Assembly: GCA_020216925.1 (NCBI GenBank)
Contig: JAIWOL010000112.1
Location: 1 to 5,228, forward strand
Source of the DNA: Thiobacillus sp.
GTDB taxonomy: Bacteria; Pseudomonadota; Gammaproteobacteria; Burkholderiales; Thiobacillaceae
Reading direction: 5' to 3'
DNA: 5,228 nt
Made by a program: the position numbers and the translations under genes. Of the stretch, positions 1 through 5,228 are shown one piece after another. How positions within the stretch are numbered: the stretch's first letter is position 1; the number at the start of each line of letters is the position of its first letter. The notes beneath the pieces are model-generated. The model was not told where the DNA came from. It saw only the letters and a list, made by a program, of their open reading frames with translations, and did no database searches.

Positions 1-117
1 GACCGCGGCGACCGGGCGGCTGCGGCGCGCTGGCTGGCGCTTGCCGCGCGCAGCTACGACGCTGCGGGCGCGACAAGCGACGGCAACGCCGCGCGCGAGG
101 AGCTGGCCCGGCTGTGA
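1..117 (+). CDS. C-terminal end of a plus-strand gene, possibly Sel1/TPR-like repeat protein (partial)
   Basis: Frame 1 is open from the window edge to a TGA at 115-117 and gives 38 residues. Nearly every third codon position is G or C (34 of 38), as expected of a real reading frame in this DNA. The peptide is alanine- and arginine-rich. It contains AARWLALAARSYDAAG, whose spacing of W and AA resembles the helix pair of a Sel1-like or TPR repeat, followed by a short charged helix ending in EELARL. Sel1-like repeats usually mediate protein-protein contacts, but one partial repeat is too little for a firm family call. The 5' part lies outside the window. The gene converges on the minus-strand set, with only positions 118-122 between the two stop codons. 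The coding call is moderately supported and the family call is weak. Confidence 0.5.
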   Translation, partial: DRGDRAAAARWLALAARSYDAAGATSDGNAAREELARL

Positions 118-122
118 GGCGT

Positions 123-788
123 TTACGGCGTGTTGATGCGGACGAATTCGGGGAAATAATCCGCGCGGACGAAATAGGTGCCGTCGCAGTTGTATGAGGC
201 CCGCACGATGCCCTCTGACAACGAGATGGCGGCGTTGCGCAGGTAGTAGCCTTCGATGGCGCGCAGGGTATTGAAGCTTTGCACGATGGCGTCGATGCGA
301 TCCATGGCCAGCGGCTGCCAGCCTGCGCGGTCGGCGTCCATCAGTTTCAGCCAGTGCGGCGGCAGGTAGTCGCGCAGCGGGCCGGTCTGGATCATGGCCC
401 GCACCCAGGCGATGGTGCGCGTCTTTTCCGCGTAAGGCACGGCGACGAAATGGCGCGCCACGTAGCCCGGTTTCACCAGGTCTTCTGCGTCGTGAACCTC
501 GTAGGCAAAGGGATTGAAGATCGATTCGGTACGCACTTCCGAACTGTTGAACCCGACGTAGATGGCGTAAACCCCGGTGTCGCGCAGCAGGGCCGCGCAG
601 GTGTCCAGCACCTCGCCGGCGATGGGATCGATGCGCGAAGGCTGGCGGGGGCGGAGTGGCACCGTTTCGCGCAGGCTGGGATCGCCCTTGATACTGGCGA
701 AAGGCACGTCGGCAGGCAGACCGAAGGCTCCGACAAAGGGTTCGTGCAACAGGCAGACCAGCGGTTCGGCAGGGTGAGAGGTATCCAT
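123..788 (-). CDS. Uncharacterised 221-residue protein, last gene of the minus-strand set
   Basis: I do not recognise this family. The frame starts at ATG (786-788), which is the first possible start because an in-frame TGA lies five codons upstream (801-803). It ends with TAA at 123-125. Only a weak ribosome site (GGCGGG-like) precedes it. Its start lies 23 bases after the stop of the DsrC-like gene, so translation may depend on the upstream gene. The product looks soluble and cytoplasmic: no signal peptide and no membrane segment. It has a proline-rich N-terminal third (about residues 20-55), a plausible alpha/beta core around residues 58-85 (GEVLDTCAALL, then GVYAIYVGFN), and a C-terminal part rich in aromatics (residues 181-215, with YYLR, SYNCDGTYFV and YFPEF). 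Cysteines are at 12, 64 and 201, with no metal-site spacing. Codon composition matches the neighbours. Being next to a DsrC-superfamily gene hints at a shared role, but no function can be assigned. Confidence 0.8.
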   Translation of the reverse strand: MDTSHPAEPLVCLLHEPFVGAFGLPADVPFASIKGDPSLRETVPLRPRQPSRIDPIAGEVLDTCAALLRDTGVYAIYVGFNSSEVRTESIFNPFAYEVHDAEDLVKPGYVARHFVAVPYAEKTRTIAWVRAMIQTGPLRDYLPPHWLKLMDADRAGWQPLAMDRIDAIVQSFNTLRAIEGYYLRNAAISLSEGIVRASYNCDGTYFVRADYFPEFVRINTP

Positions 789-811
789 CCCGCCATTTTC
801 TCACGCACGGT

Positions 812-1135
812 TTACAAATAGGTTTTGGCTTCCTCGCCGGGGTTGGGCAGGCCGGCCACCCGCCAGGCTTCGCGCGGATTGGGGAACAGATGCTGCATGC
901 AGTCCGCGCTCTGGCCGGTGAGGTGACAGACGTGCGACAGCGCCGTGACCGTGCCGTGGCGCGAATACTCGCGACGCAAGGCATGCAGCAGGCCGATCTG
1001 CAATTCGTTGAGGGCGCCGATGCCGTCGGTCTGGGCGATGCGGTCGGCGAGACTTTCGCTCCAGATGTCCGGGTCGAGCAGAAAGCCGTCGGCGTCGAAC
1101 AGGGCCGGGTCGGACAGGGGGGCTGTCGGTTCCAT
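812..1135 (-). CDS. DsrC/TusE/RspA-superfamily protein lacking both C-terminal cysteines (RspA-like)
   Basis: This 107-residue protein fits the size and pattern of the DsrC/TusE family, small proteins that carry sulfur to or from partner enzymes. Visible hallmarks are FDADGFLLDPDIWSESLA (residues 13-30; family pattern D-x-x-G-[YF]-L then a W), LHALRREY in the helical core, and the C-terminal block LFP-x3-EAWRVAGLPNP (83-99), matching the family's LFP...K-IAGLPKP. In DsrC two cysteines near the C-terminus do the chemistry; TusE keeps only the penultimate one. Here the inner position is Trp91, and the outer one is absent, replaced by a longer EEAKTYL tail. Sulfur transfer by the usual route is therefore unlikely. 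Family members without these cysteines have been grouped as RspA and proposed to be regulatory. Other cysteines occur at 70 and 79. The stretch before LFP is about eight residues shorter than in E. coli TusE. The ATG at 1133-1135 was chosen for its AAGGAG six bases upstream. Confidence 0.88.
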   Translation of the reverse strand: MEPTAPLSDPALFDADGFLLDPDIWSESLADRIAQTDGIGALNELQIGLLHALRREYSRHGTVTALSHVCHLTGQSADCMQHLFPNPREAWRVAGLPNPGEEAKTYL

Positions 1136-1141
1136 GCATCG

Positions 1142-1154
1142 CTCCTTGCAGGAG
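1142..1154 (-). promoter_or_regulatory. Shine-Dalgarno site of the DsrC-like gene, inside a small hairpin
   Basis: On the minus strand AAGGAG (1147-1142) lies six bases before the ATG of the DsrC-like gene. It is the clearest ribosome site in the window and fixes that start over the out-of-frame ATG four bases upstream. The site forms the 3' arm of a perfect 5-base-pair inverted repeat, CTCCT-GCA-AGGAG (1154-1142), so pairing would hide it. The stem is short with a three-base loop, so any effect on translation is speculative. The ribosome site itself is well supported. Confidence 0.7.
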
Positions 1155-1162
1155 AGGCTATT

Positions 1163-1171
1163 GGTATAGCA
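1163..1171 (-). promoter_or_regulatory. Weak extended -10 promoter candidate before the DsrC-like gene
   Basis: In the 58-base gap between the c-di-GMP enzyme and the DsrC-like gene, the minus strand reads TGCTATACC, an extended -10 form (TGnTATACC against TGnTATAAT). It is placed to give a leader of about 20 bases. No convincing -35 box is seen 16-18 bases upstream. This is a weak pattern match. If it is not real, the two downstream genes depend on read-through from the porin and c-di-GMP genes; I see no terminator in the gap that would prevent this. Confidence 0.2.
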
Positions 1172-1193
1172 CCCCGGAGCGACGCCTGCAGCC

Positions 1194-3959
1194 TCAGGAG
1201 TCGTCGCGCAGGAGGAGAGGATGGCTGTGCGAGTCCTTCAGGACGTCTTCTGCGGGCCGGGGACGCCCAAAATGATAGCCCTGGCCATAATCGATACCCA
1301 GTTGCACCACCTGTTCGAGCACGGCTGCATTCTCGACATACTCGGCGACAGCGAGCTTGCCGTAGCTATGTACCGCTTCCACCAGGGCGCGCACGAACAG
1401 GCGATCGTCCTCGCTGCGATCGAGCCCGCGGATGAACGAGCCGTCGATTTTCACGAAATCGACCGGCAGGTGCTTCAGATACTGGAAGGTGGAGAAACCC
1501 ACGCCGAAATCGTCGAGCGCGATCTTGCAGCCCAGGGCGCGAATGCCCGCCAGCAAGCTTTCCGCATCGGCAAGCTGGTCGAGCGCTGTCGTCTCGGTGA
1601 TTTCCAGGGTGAGTTGCCGGGGCGGAACCCGATAGGTTTGCAGCAGACTGTTAAGCTGGCCCGGTAAATCGGCAGTGTCGAGGCTGCGCGCCGACAGGTT
1701 CACTGCCAGCCGCAGGCCCGGATGGGCGGCGATGAGCGCGATGGCGTGGCGCAGCACCCACTGGTCGATTTCGCGGATGAGGCCGGAACTCTCGGCGGCT
1801 GCGATCAAGGGTGCCGGGGCAAGAATCTGGCCGCTGGGGCCGAGCACGCGCAGCAGCACTTCATGGTGGGCAACCAGGCCGGTCTGGAGCGCCAGGATGG
1901 GCTGGAGATAGAGTTGCAAGCGATCCTGGCGCAGGGCATCGGTGATGAGTGCCAGCTGCTCGGTGCGGTCGAGCAGGCTTTCGCGGATGCCGTCGCTGGC
2001 GTTGTACAGATGCCAGTTGGCGCGGCCCTTGGCGCGCGCCTGCGACAAGGCCAGATCGGCGTGCGCCATCAGGGTTTCGACGTTGCAGCCGTCCTGCACG
2101 AGCGCCAGACCGACACAGGCGGTGGCGATGTGCTGGGCCGAATCGCCCTTGCACAGCAGGCGCGCAATCTGCAACAACTGCGCGTCGGGCATGGCCTCGA
2201 AAAACAGCGCGAATTCGTCGCCCCCCAGGCGGGCGGCGAGCGTGGGCGGGGGGTCCAGATTGCGCAGACGGTCGGCCATGTGCTGGATCACGGCGTCGCC
2301 AGCGCTGTGGCCGGCGAGGTCGTTGATGGCCTTGAAGTCGTCCAGATCGACCAGCAGCACCGCGCCGCCGCCGATTTCGCCCAGTGCGTGCGCCACCCGG
2401 CGCTGGAAGGCGGGGCGGTTGTAGAGACCGGTGAGCGGATCGTATTCGGACAGGAAGCTGGCGCGGGCCTGGGCACTCTTGAGTTCGGTGAGGTCGATGC
2501 CGACCGACAGTATGAGCGATTCCTCGCCGGTTTCCTGACCGATCAGTGAGAGTATCCAGGCAATGTTGCGTGGCCCGTCCGGCGTGACGAGCGGGGCCTC
2601 GAAGCGCAGCGGCGCGCTGTTGCGCTCAAAGTGCAGAAGCGTGCTGGCGCGCCGGTCTCGGCCTTCCGGGGCAAAGAGCAGCCGGTCAAAGAAGTCCTGG
2701 CCGACCAGCCGGCTTTCGGGCAGGCCGGTGAGGTTTTCGGCGTAGTGGTTGGCCATGCGGATAATGCCGCGGCGGTCCTGGGTGAGGATCAGCGCCTGCG
2801 CCGTGTCGAGCAGGCTGGTGATGAAATCGTGCTCGTGCGAAAGCGTTTCGACCAGGTTCTCCAACTCGTGCTGCTGGGTACGGGAGGCGGTGTCGAGACG
2901 TTCGAGCTGCGCCGCCAGAGAGCGGGTGGCGTTTTCCAGACTGTTGAGTTCGTCGTTCAGCTTCTGCGGGACTGGTTTCAGGTGATGCAGGACGGTTTGC
3001 CAGCGGCCTTCGCCCAGCAGCGGCAAGCTGGTGCTGACGCGGTTGAGCCGTCGCATGAACCAGGCCAGCGAGAGCAGCAATATCAGCTCGGCGGCGAGAA
3101 ACACGCCCAGGCCGGTCGCCAGGTTGGTGAGGAAGGCGCGCGTGATGGCCGCCTCTTCGCTGCTGACGTCCTTGCGCGTGACGAATGCCGGCGCGCCGGG
3201 CGAGGCGGCCAGGGCAGGCAGCTTTTGCCAGGCGTACACGACGTCGCCGCTGCGGTCGAGCGCGGATTGCAGATGCGGCGCGCCGCTTGGGGCGGTGAAG
3301 CGCAGATCGCGCAATCCGCTTTGCAGTTCCGGCACGGTGGCGACGTACGCTTGCAGGGTGTCGGGGGCGACGATGGCCAGCTCGCGGCCGGTGCTTTGCG
3401 CAAAAGCGCTCATCAGACCGGATGTGTCGGAGGTGACGAGCACGGCCCCTACGGTCTTGCCGCCGCGCAATACCGGGGATATCCCGTAAAACAGGCAGCG
3501 GCTGGCGCAGATCAGCCCGCTGGAGGGGCGTTCTGTTTCGAGGACGGCGGCTAGGGCGCCGTCGATCAGGGCATCCGGGGGGGGCAGGTTGCCAAAGCCG
3601 GTCAGCAATTGGCGCCGGGTGTTGTAAAGGCGCAGGCTGTCGAAACCCTGGTTGAGGCTGAGTTGTTCCCAGTAACGCTGGAGGAGATGGCTGGAAGCCA
3701 GGCCCGGCGAATCTTCCGCACCCGTGGCCAGAAAGTCGGCGAGGCCGGCGCCGGCATCGGTCAGCTGCCGTTCGTTCTGGCGGACCAGAAAATGCAGTAA
3801 GGCATTGTTGTGCACAGCGCTGTCGAGCCGCGCCTGTTCCGTGGCGTGGCGGATCTGCCGGTCGTTCAACCAGGTGAGCACCAGCGTGCCGGCTGCAACG
3901 GCCAGCGTGAGCGGCAGTAACAGTTTCCACTTGAGGCTGAGGAAACGCACGGCGCGCAT
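1194..3959 (-). CDS. Membrane-anchored sensor with PAS-GGDEF-EAL domains (c-di-GMP synthase/phosphodiesterase)
   Basis: A 921-residue inner-membrane enzyme of cyclic-di-GMP turnover. Order: membrane helix (about 12-31), periplasmic sensor region (32-274) with a CX3C pair (C151, C155), second helix (276-302), HAMP-like segment with LPLLGEGRW (303-330), coiled coil (331-380), PAS domain (381-490), GGDEF domain (500-650) and EAL domain (660-910). The GGDEF domain keeps its metal and substrate residues: D538, N546, D555 and GGDEF at 579-583. The inhibitory RxxD site is missing (PPPT in its place). The EAL signature reads EVLLR (700-704). The other phosphodiesterase residues are present: N754, E786, D816-D817, K837, E873, E876 and Q893. 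AEYVEN replaces the commoner AEGVET. Both activities look possible; hydrolysis, perhaps stimulated by GTP at the GGDEF domain, is the likelier net output (inference). The start is the ATG at 3957-3959, two bases after the barrel's TGA, giving an N-terminus typical of a signal anchor. The frame stays open upstream to 4625, but that part lies inside the barrel gene and shows no domain. Confidence 0.95.
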   Translation of the reverse strand: MRAVRFLSLKWKLLLPLTLAVAAGTLVLTWLNDRQIRHATEQARLDSAVHNNALLHFLVRQNERQLTDAGAGLADFLATGAEDSPGLASSHLLQRYWEQLSLNQGFDSLRLYNTRRQLLTGFGNLPPPDALIDGALAAVLETERPSSGLICASRCLFYGISPVLRGGKTVGAVLVTSDTSGLMSAFAQSTGRELAIVAPDTLQAYVATVPELQSGLRDLRFTAPSGAPHLQSALDRSGDVVYAWQKLPALAASPGAPAFVTRKDVSSEEAAITRAFLTNLATGLGVFLAAELILLLSLAWFMRRLNRVSTSLPLLGEGRWQTVLHHLKPVPQKLNDELNSLENATRSLAAQLERLDTASRTQQHELENLVETLSHEHDFITSLLDTAQALILTQDRRGIIRMANHYAENLTGLPESRLVGQDFFDRLLFAPEGRDRRASTLLHFERNSAPLRFEAPLVTPDGPRNIAWILSLIGQETGEESLILSVGIDLTELKSAQARASFLSEYDPLTGLYNRPAFQRRVAHALGEIGGGAVLLVDLDDFKAINDLAGHSAGDAVIQHMADRLRNLDPPPTLAARLGGDEFALFFEAMPDAQLLQIARLLCKGDSAQHIATACVGLALVQDGCNVETLMAHADLALSQARAKGRANWHLYNASDGIRESLLDRTEQLALITDALRQDRLQLYLQPILALQTGLVAHHEVLLRVLGPSGQILAPAPLIAAAESSGLIREIDQWVLRHAIALIAAHPGLRLAVNLSARSLDTADLPGQLNSLLQTYRVPPRQLTLEITETTALDQLADAESLLAGIRALGCKIALDDFGVGFSTFQYLKHLPVDFVKIDGSFIRGLDRSEDDRLFVRALVEAVHSYGKLAVAEYVENAAVLEQVVQLGIDYGQGYHFGRPRPAEDVLKDSHSHPLLLRDDS

Positions 3960-3961
3960 GC

Positions 3962-5119
3962 TCAGAACCGCCAGGCGGCCTGCAACAGCCACATGTCCCA
4001 ATCGCGTGCATGGGCCGAAAGATTCGGATTGTCCGGCCCCGGCAGCCAGCCGGTGCCGTTCACGCGATGGTATTCGGCGCGCAGCACGATGCTGGGCGTG
4101 GCATCCCAGCGCAGGCCCAGTGTGGTGTCGTGGGCGTACATGCCGTGTGCCGGCAGCCCGGTCAGGGCTGCGAAGTTGCGGCCATTGCGATCCTTGCGGC
4201 TGCGGTAGAACACGTCGTGGCGCAGCAAAAGCTCCCAGGCCGGAGCAAAACGCCATTCTCCCTGGGCGTAGAAGGTCTCGACCGGCGAAAGCCCATCCGG
4301 CAAGAGGCTGCCAAACCCTTTCAGCCAGACCTTGGGCCGGCCATATTCGGCGGTGAGCGTCAGGGGGCCGAGCCGGTGCTGCGCCGATACCATCAGGTTG
4401 CGGAAATCGATTTTGCCTGCGCTGAAGGGGTCGAGAGAGGCCGGGGCGTAGTCGGCCTGGGCATTGGCATAGGTGAGTGCGAACGTGGTGTCGGTCGGGC
4501 TGTCCCAGCGGAAGCGCGCGCCTAAAGCGCGCCGCCCCTCGATCTTGCCGGGGAGGTCGTTGCCGAGGAAATTGTATTCCACTGCGGAACTGTCGAAATC
4601 CGGCCGGATGGCGCCCACGCTCCATTCGGTCGCCCCCCAGTCGTGCAGGCCGCCGCCGTAGACAAACATGCCGGGCGCGGCGAGGACCAGGCTGCGGCTG
4701 TTGTCGAAATACACCGATTGCGGCAACAGGATGCCGGGCCGGGTGAAGGGTACGTCGCGTGTTTCGTTGTACAGGCCGTAAGGAATCTTGACCTTGCCGA
4801 TGCGTGCGCCAATCTGCCGGGCTTCGTCTTGATGGAACCGCCAGTCAAGGTGAGCGTAGTCCAGTCTCAATCCGTCCCTATCGGTTTCGCCTGCCCGCCG
4901 GTAAAGGATCTGGCCGGATACGCGAAGAGCGTCGCGAACCTGCCAGGCGCCATGCAGGCCGGCTTCGGTGAATTCGCTGCTGATGCCGTCCCGGCTGTCG
5001 CCAAAGAACTGGTTGTGGCGAGTGGCGATGAGCGCTTGCGCGGCGAATCCCTGAATCTGGATGTGCGGCGCCGCGGCGTTGTCTGCCCCGGCCGGTGCCG
5101 CGGCCAGACCCATCAGCAA
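3962..5119 (-). CDS. Porin-like outer-membrane beta-barrel protein (N-terminus uncertain)
   Basis: About 385 residues in this reading. After a signal-peptide-like stretch ending AAAPAGA, with likely cleavage before DNAA, the protein consists of alternating polar and hydrophobic strands with aromatic ends and short turns, for example HIQIQGFAAQAL, LRVSGQILYRR, QIGARIGKVKIPYG, TFALTYANAQ and LTLTAEYGRP. It ends in WLLQAAWRF; a terminal phenylalanine after an amphipathic strand is the usual outer-membrane barrel insertion signal. Size and pattern fit a 14-18-stranded porin or porin-like channel; the substrate cannot be read from the sequence. The TTG at 5117-5119 and ATG at 5111-5113 are the only usual starts in frame, but either leaves a signal peptide without the basic N-terminal part, which lies just upstream (see the adjoining feature). 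The TGA at 3962-3964 is followed after two bases by the ATG of the c-di-GMP gene, so the pair is surely one transcript and probably translationally coupled. A gated channel paired with an envelope sensor is plausible but inferred. Confidence 0.88.
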   Translation of the reverse strand: MLMGLAAAPAGADNAAAPHIQIQGFAAQALIATRHNQFFGDSRDGISSEFTEAGLHGAWQVRDALRVSGQILYRRAGETDRDGLRLDYAHLDWRFHQDEARQIGARIGKVKIPYGLYNETRDVPFTRPGILLPQSVYFDNSRSLVLAAPGMFVYGGGLHDWGATEWSVGAIRPDFDSSAVEYNFLGNDLPGKIEGRRALGARFRWDSPTDTTFALTYANAQADYAPASLDPFSAGKIDFRNLMVSAQHRLGPLTLTAEYGRPKVWLKGFGSLLPDGLSPVETFYAQGEWRFAPAWELLLRHDVFYRSRKDRNGRNFAALTGLPAHGMYAHDTTLGLRWDATPSIVLRAEYHRVNGTGWLPGPDNPNLSAHARDWDMWLLQAAWRF

Positions 5120-5156
5120 CAGGCCGATCCGGCCAGGCTTAGCCCGGATATTTCAC
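5120..5156 (-). other. Displaced signal-peptide start of the porin gene (apparent one-base shift)
   Basis: Upstream of the TTG, the porin frame continues through NIRAKPGRIGL to a TGA at 5153-5155 with no ATG, GTG or TTG. This stretch supplies exactly the basic residues a signal peptide needs. In the next frame a GTG at 5154-5156 starts VKYPG and then hits TAA (5139-5141). Removing one G from the GGG run at 5146-5144 would join the two as MKYPAKPGRIGLLLMGLAAA, a textbook signal peptide. So the window may contain a one-base insertion (true mutation or sequencing error). Alternatives are a non-standard start such as ATC at 5147-5149, or a shortened leader from TTG. No strong ribosome site precedes any candidate. 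Confidence 0.45.
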
Positions 5157-5167
5157 CGGCCCGTGAT

Positions 5168-5228
5168 TTGAGCAACTTCTCGATACACGCTGGGCAAGGC
5201 TGATGGGGTGGTTGCGGCAATTGCTCAA
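5168..5228. repeat. 8-base inverted repeat in the leader of the minus-strand set
   Basis: TTGAGCAA at 5168-5175 and its exact reverse complement TTGCTCAA at 5221-5228 flank 45 bases in the non-coding region upstream of the porin. The second copy touches the window edge and may extend further. It could be a pair of operator half-sites or the foot of a long hairpin, but an 8-base match over this distance can arise by chance at a rate of a few percent. I see no convincing -35/-10 pair here, so the main promoter probably lies beyond the window. Confidence 0.3.

Noticed and set aside
279..821. A 180-codon plus-strand open frame over the orphan gene
   Set aside because: This made me doubt the strand of the 221-residue gene. 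The minus-strand frame has more balanced composition, lies 23 bases after the DsrC-like gene on the same strand and ends neatly at the convergent junction, so it is preferred.
812..1135. Calling the DsrC-like gene tusE
   Set aside because: TusE function needs the penultimate cysteine, which is absent here, so the symbol would imply a tRNA thiolation role that the sequence does not support.
1722..2549. A 275-codon open frame on the plus strand
   Set aside because: It is antisense to the GGDEF and start of the EAL domain. The minus-strand product has intact catalytic motifs, while this one shows none.
2631..3554. A 307-codon open frame on the plus strand
   Set aside because: It is antisense to the sensor's periplasmic, PAS and linker regions, whose minus-strand translation has clear domains. 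The plus-strand translation is G/Q/A-rich without motifs, as expected of a shadow frame in GC-rich DNA.
2686..4011. A 441-codon minus-strand open frame overlapping the c-di-GMP gene
   Set aside because: It is in a different frame from the domain-bearing product and is dominated by R, P, H and A with no recognisable fold.
3960..4625. A 222-residue N-terminal extension of the PAS-GGDEF-EAL protein
   Set aside because: It lies wholly inside the barrel gene in another frame, is arginine/proline-rich low-complexity sequence with no domain, and would put extra sequence ahead of a good membrane anchor that starts at the ATG 3957-3959.
5120..5228. A sigma-54 or sigma-70 promoter ahead of the porin
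   Set aside because: GG...GC pairs occur but not at the required spacing, and no -35/-10 combination with acceptable spacing was found in the 70 bases available.

Overview
The window is GC-rich DNA in which codon third positions are mostly G or C. It encodes an outer-membrane barrel, a membrane-bound cyclic-di-GMP enzyme and a DsrC/TusE-family protein. Together these point to a Gram-negative proteobacterium, most likely a betaproteobacterium of the Rhodocyclales type. That assignment is inferred from gene content and composition; no marker gene is present.

Layout from left to right. Positions 1-117 hold the last 38 codons of a plus-strand gene, possibly a Sel1/TPR-like repeat protein. It converges on a minus-strand gene set with only 5 bases between the stop codons. 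All remaining genes are on the minus strand, so their transcription order runs right to left: (i) a porin-like outer-membrane beta-barrel (3962 to about 5119, N-terminus uncertain); (ii) a 921-residue membrane-anchored sensor with HAMP-like, PAS, GGDEF and EAL regions (1194-3959), which starts 2 bases after the barrel's stop; (iii) after a 58-base gap, a 107-residue DsrC/TusE-family protein lacking both functional C-terminal cysteines (812-1135); (iv) after 23 bases, a 221-residue protein I do not recognise (123-788). Nothing was seen on the plus strand opposite these four genes apart from chance open frames. The right edge (5157-5228) is non-coding leader sequence with an 8-base inverted repeat.

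Reading of the set: the barrel and the c-di-GMP enzyme are almost certainly co-transcribed. The DsrC-like and orphan genes may be read through from them, or may start from a weak promoter candidate in the 58-base gap. The combination suggests an envelope and c-di-GMP signalling unit next to a cysteine-less, presumably regulatory, member of the DsrC superfamily. The points most worth checking are the missing cysteines of the DsrC-like protein, the apparent one-base disruption in the barrel's signal peptide, the CX3C pair in the periplasmic sensor region, and the unknown function of the last gene.
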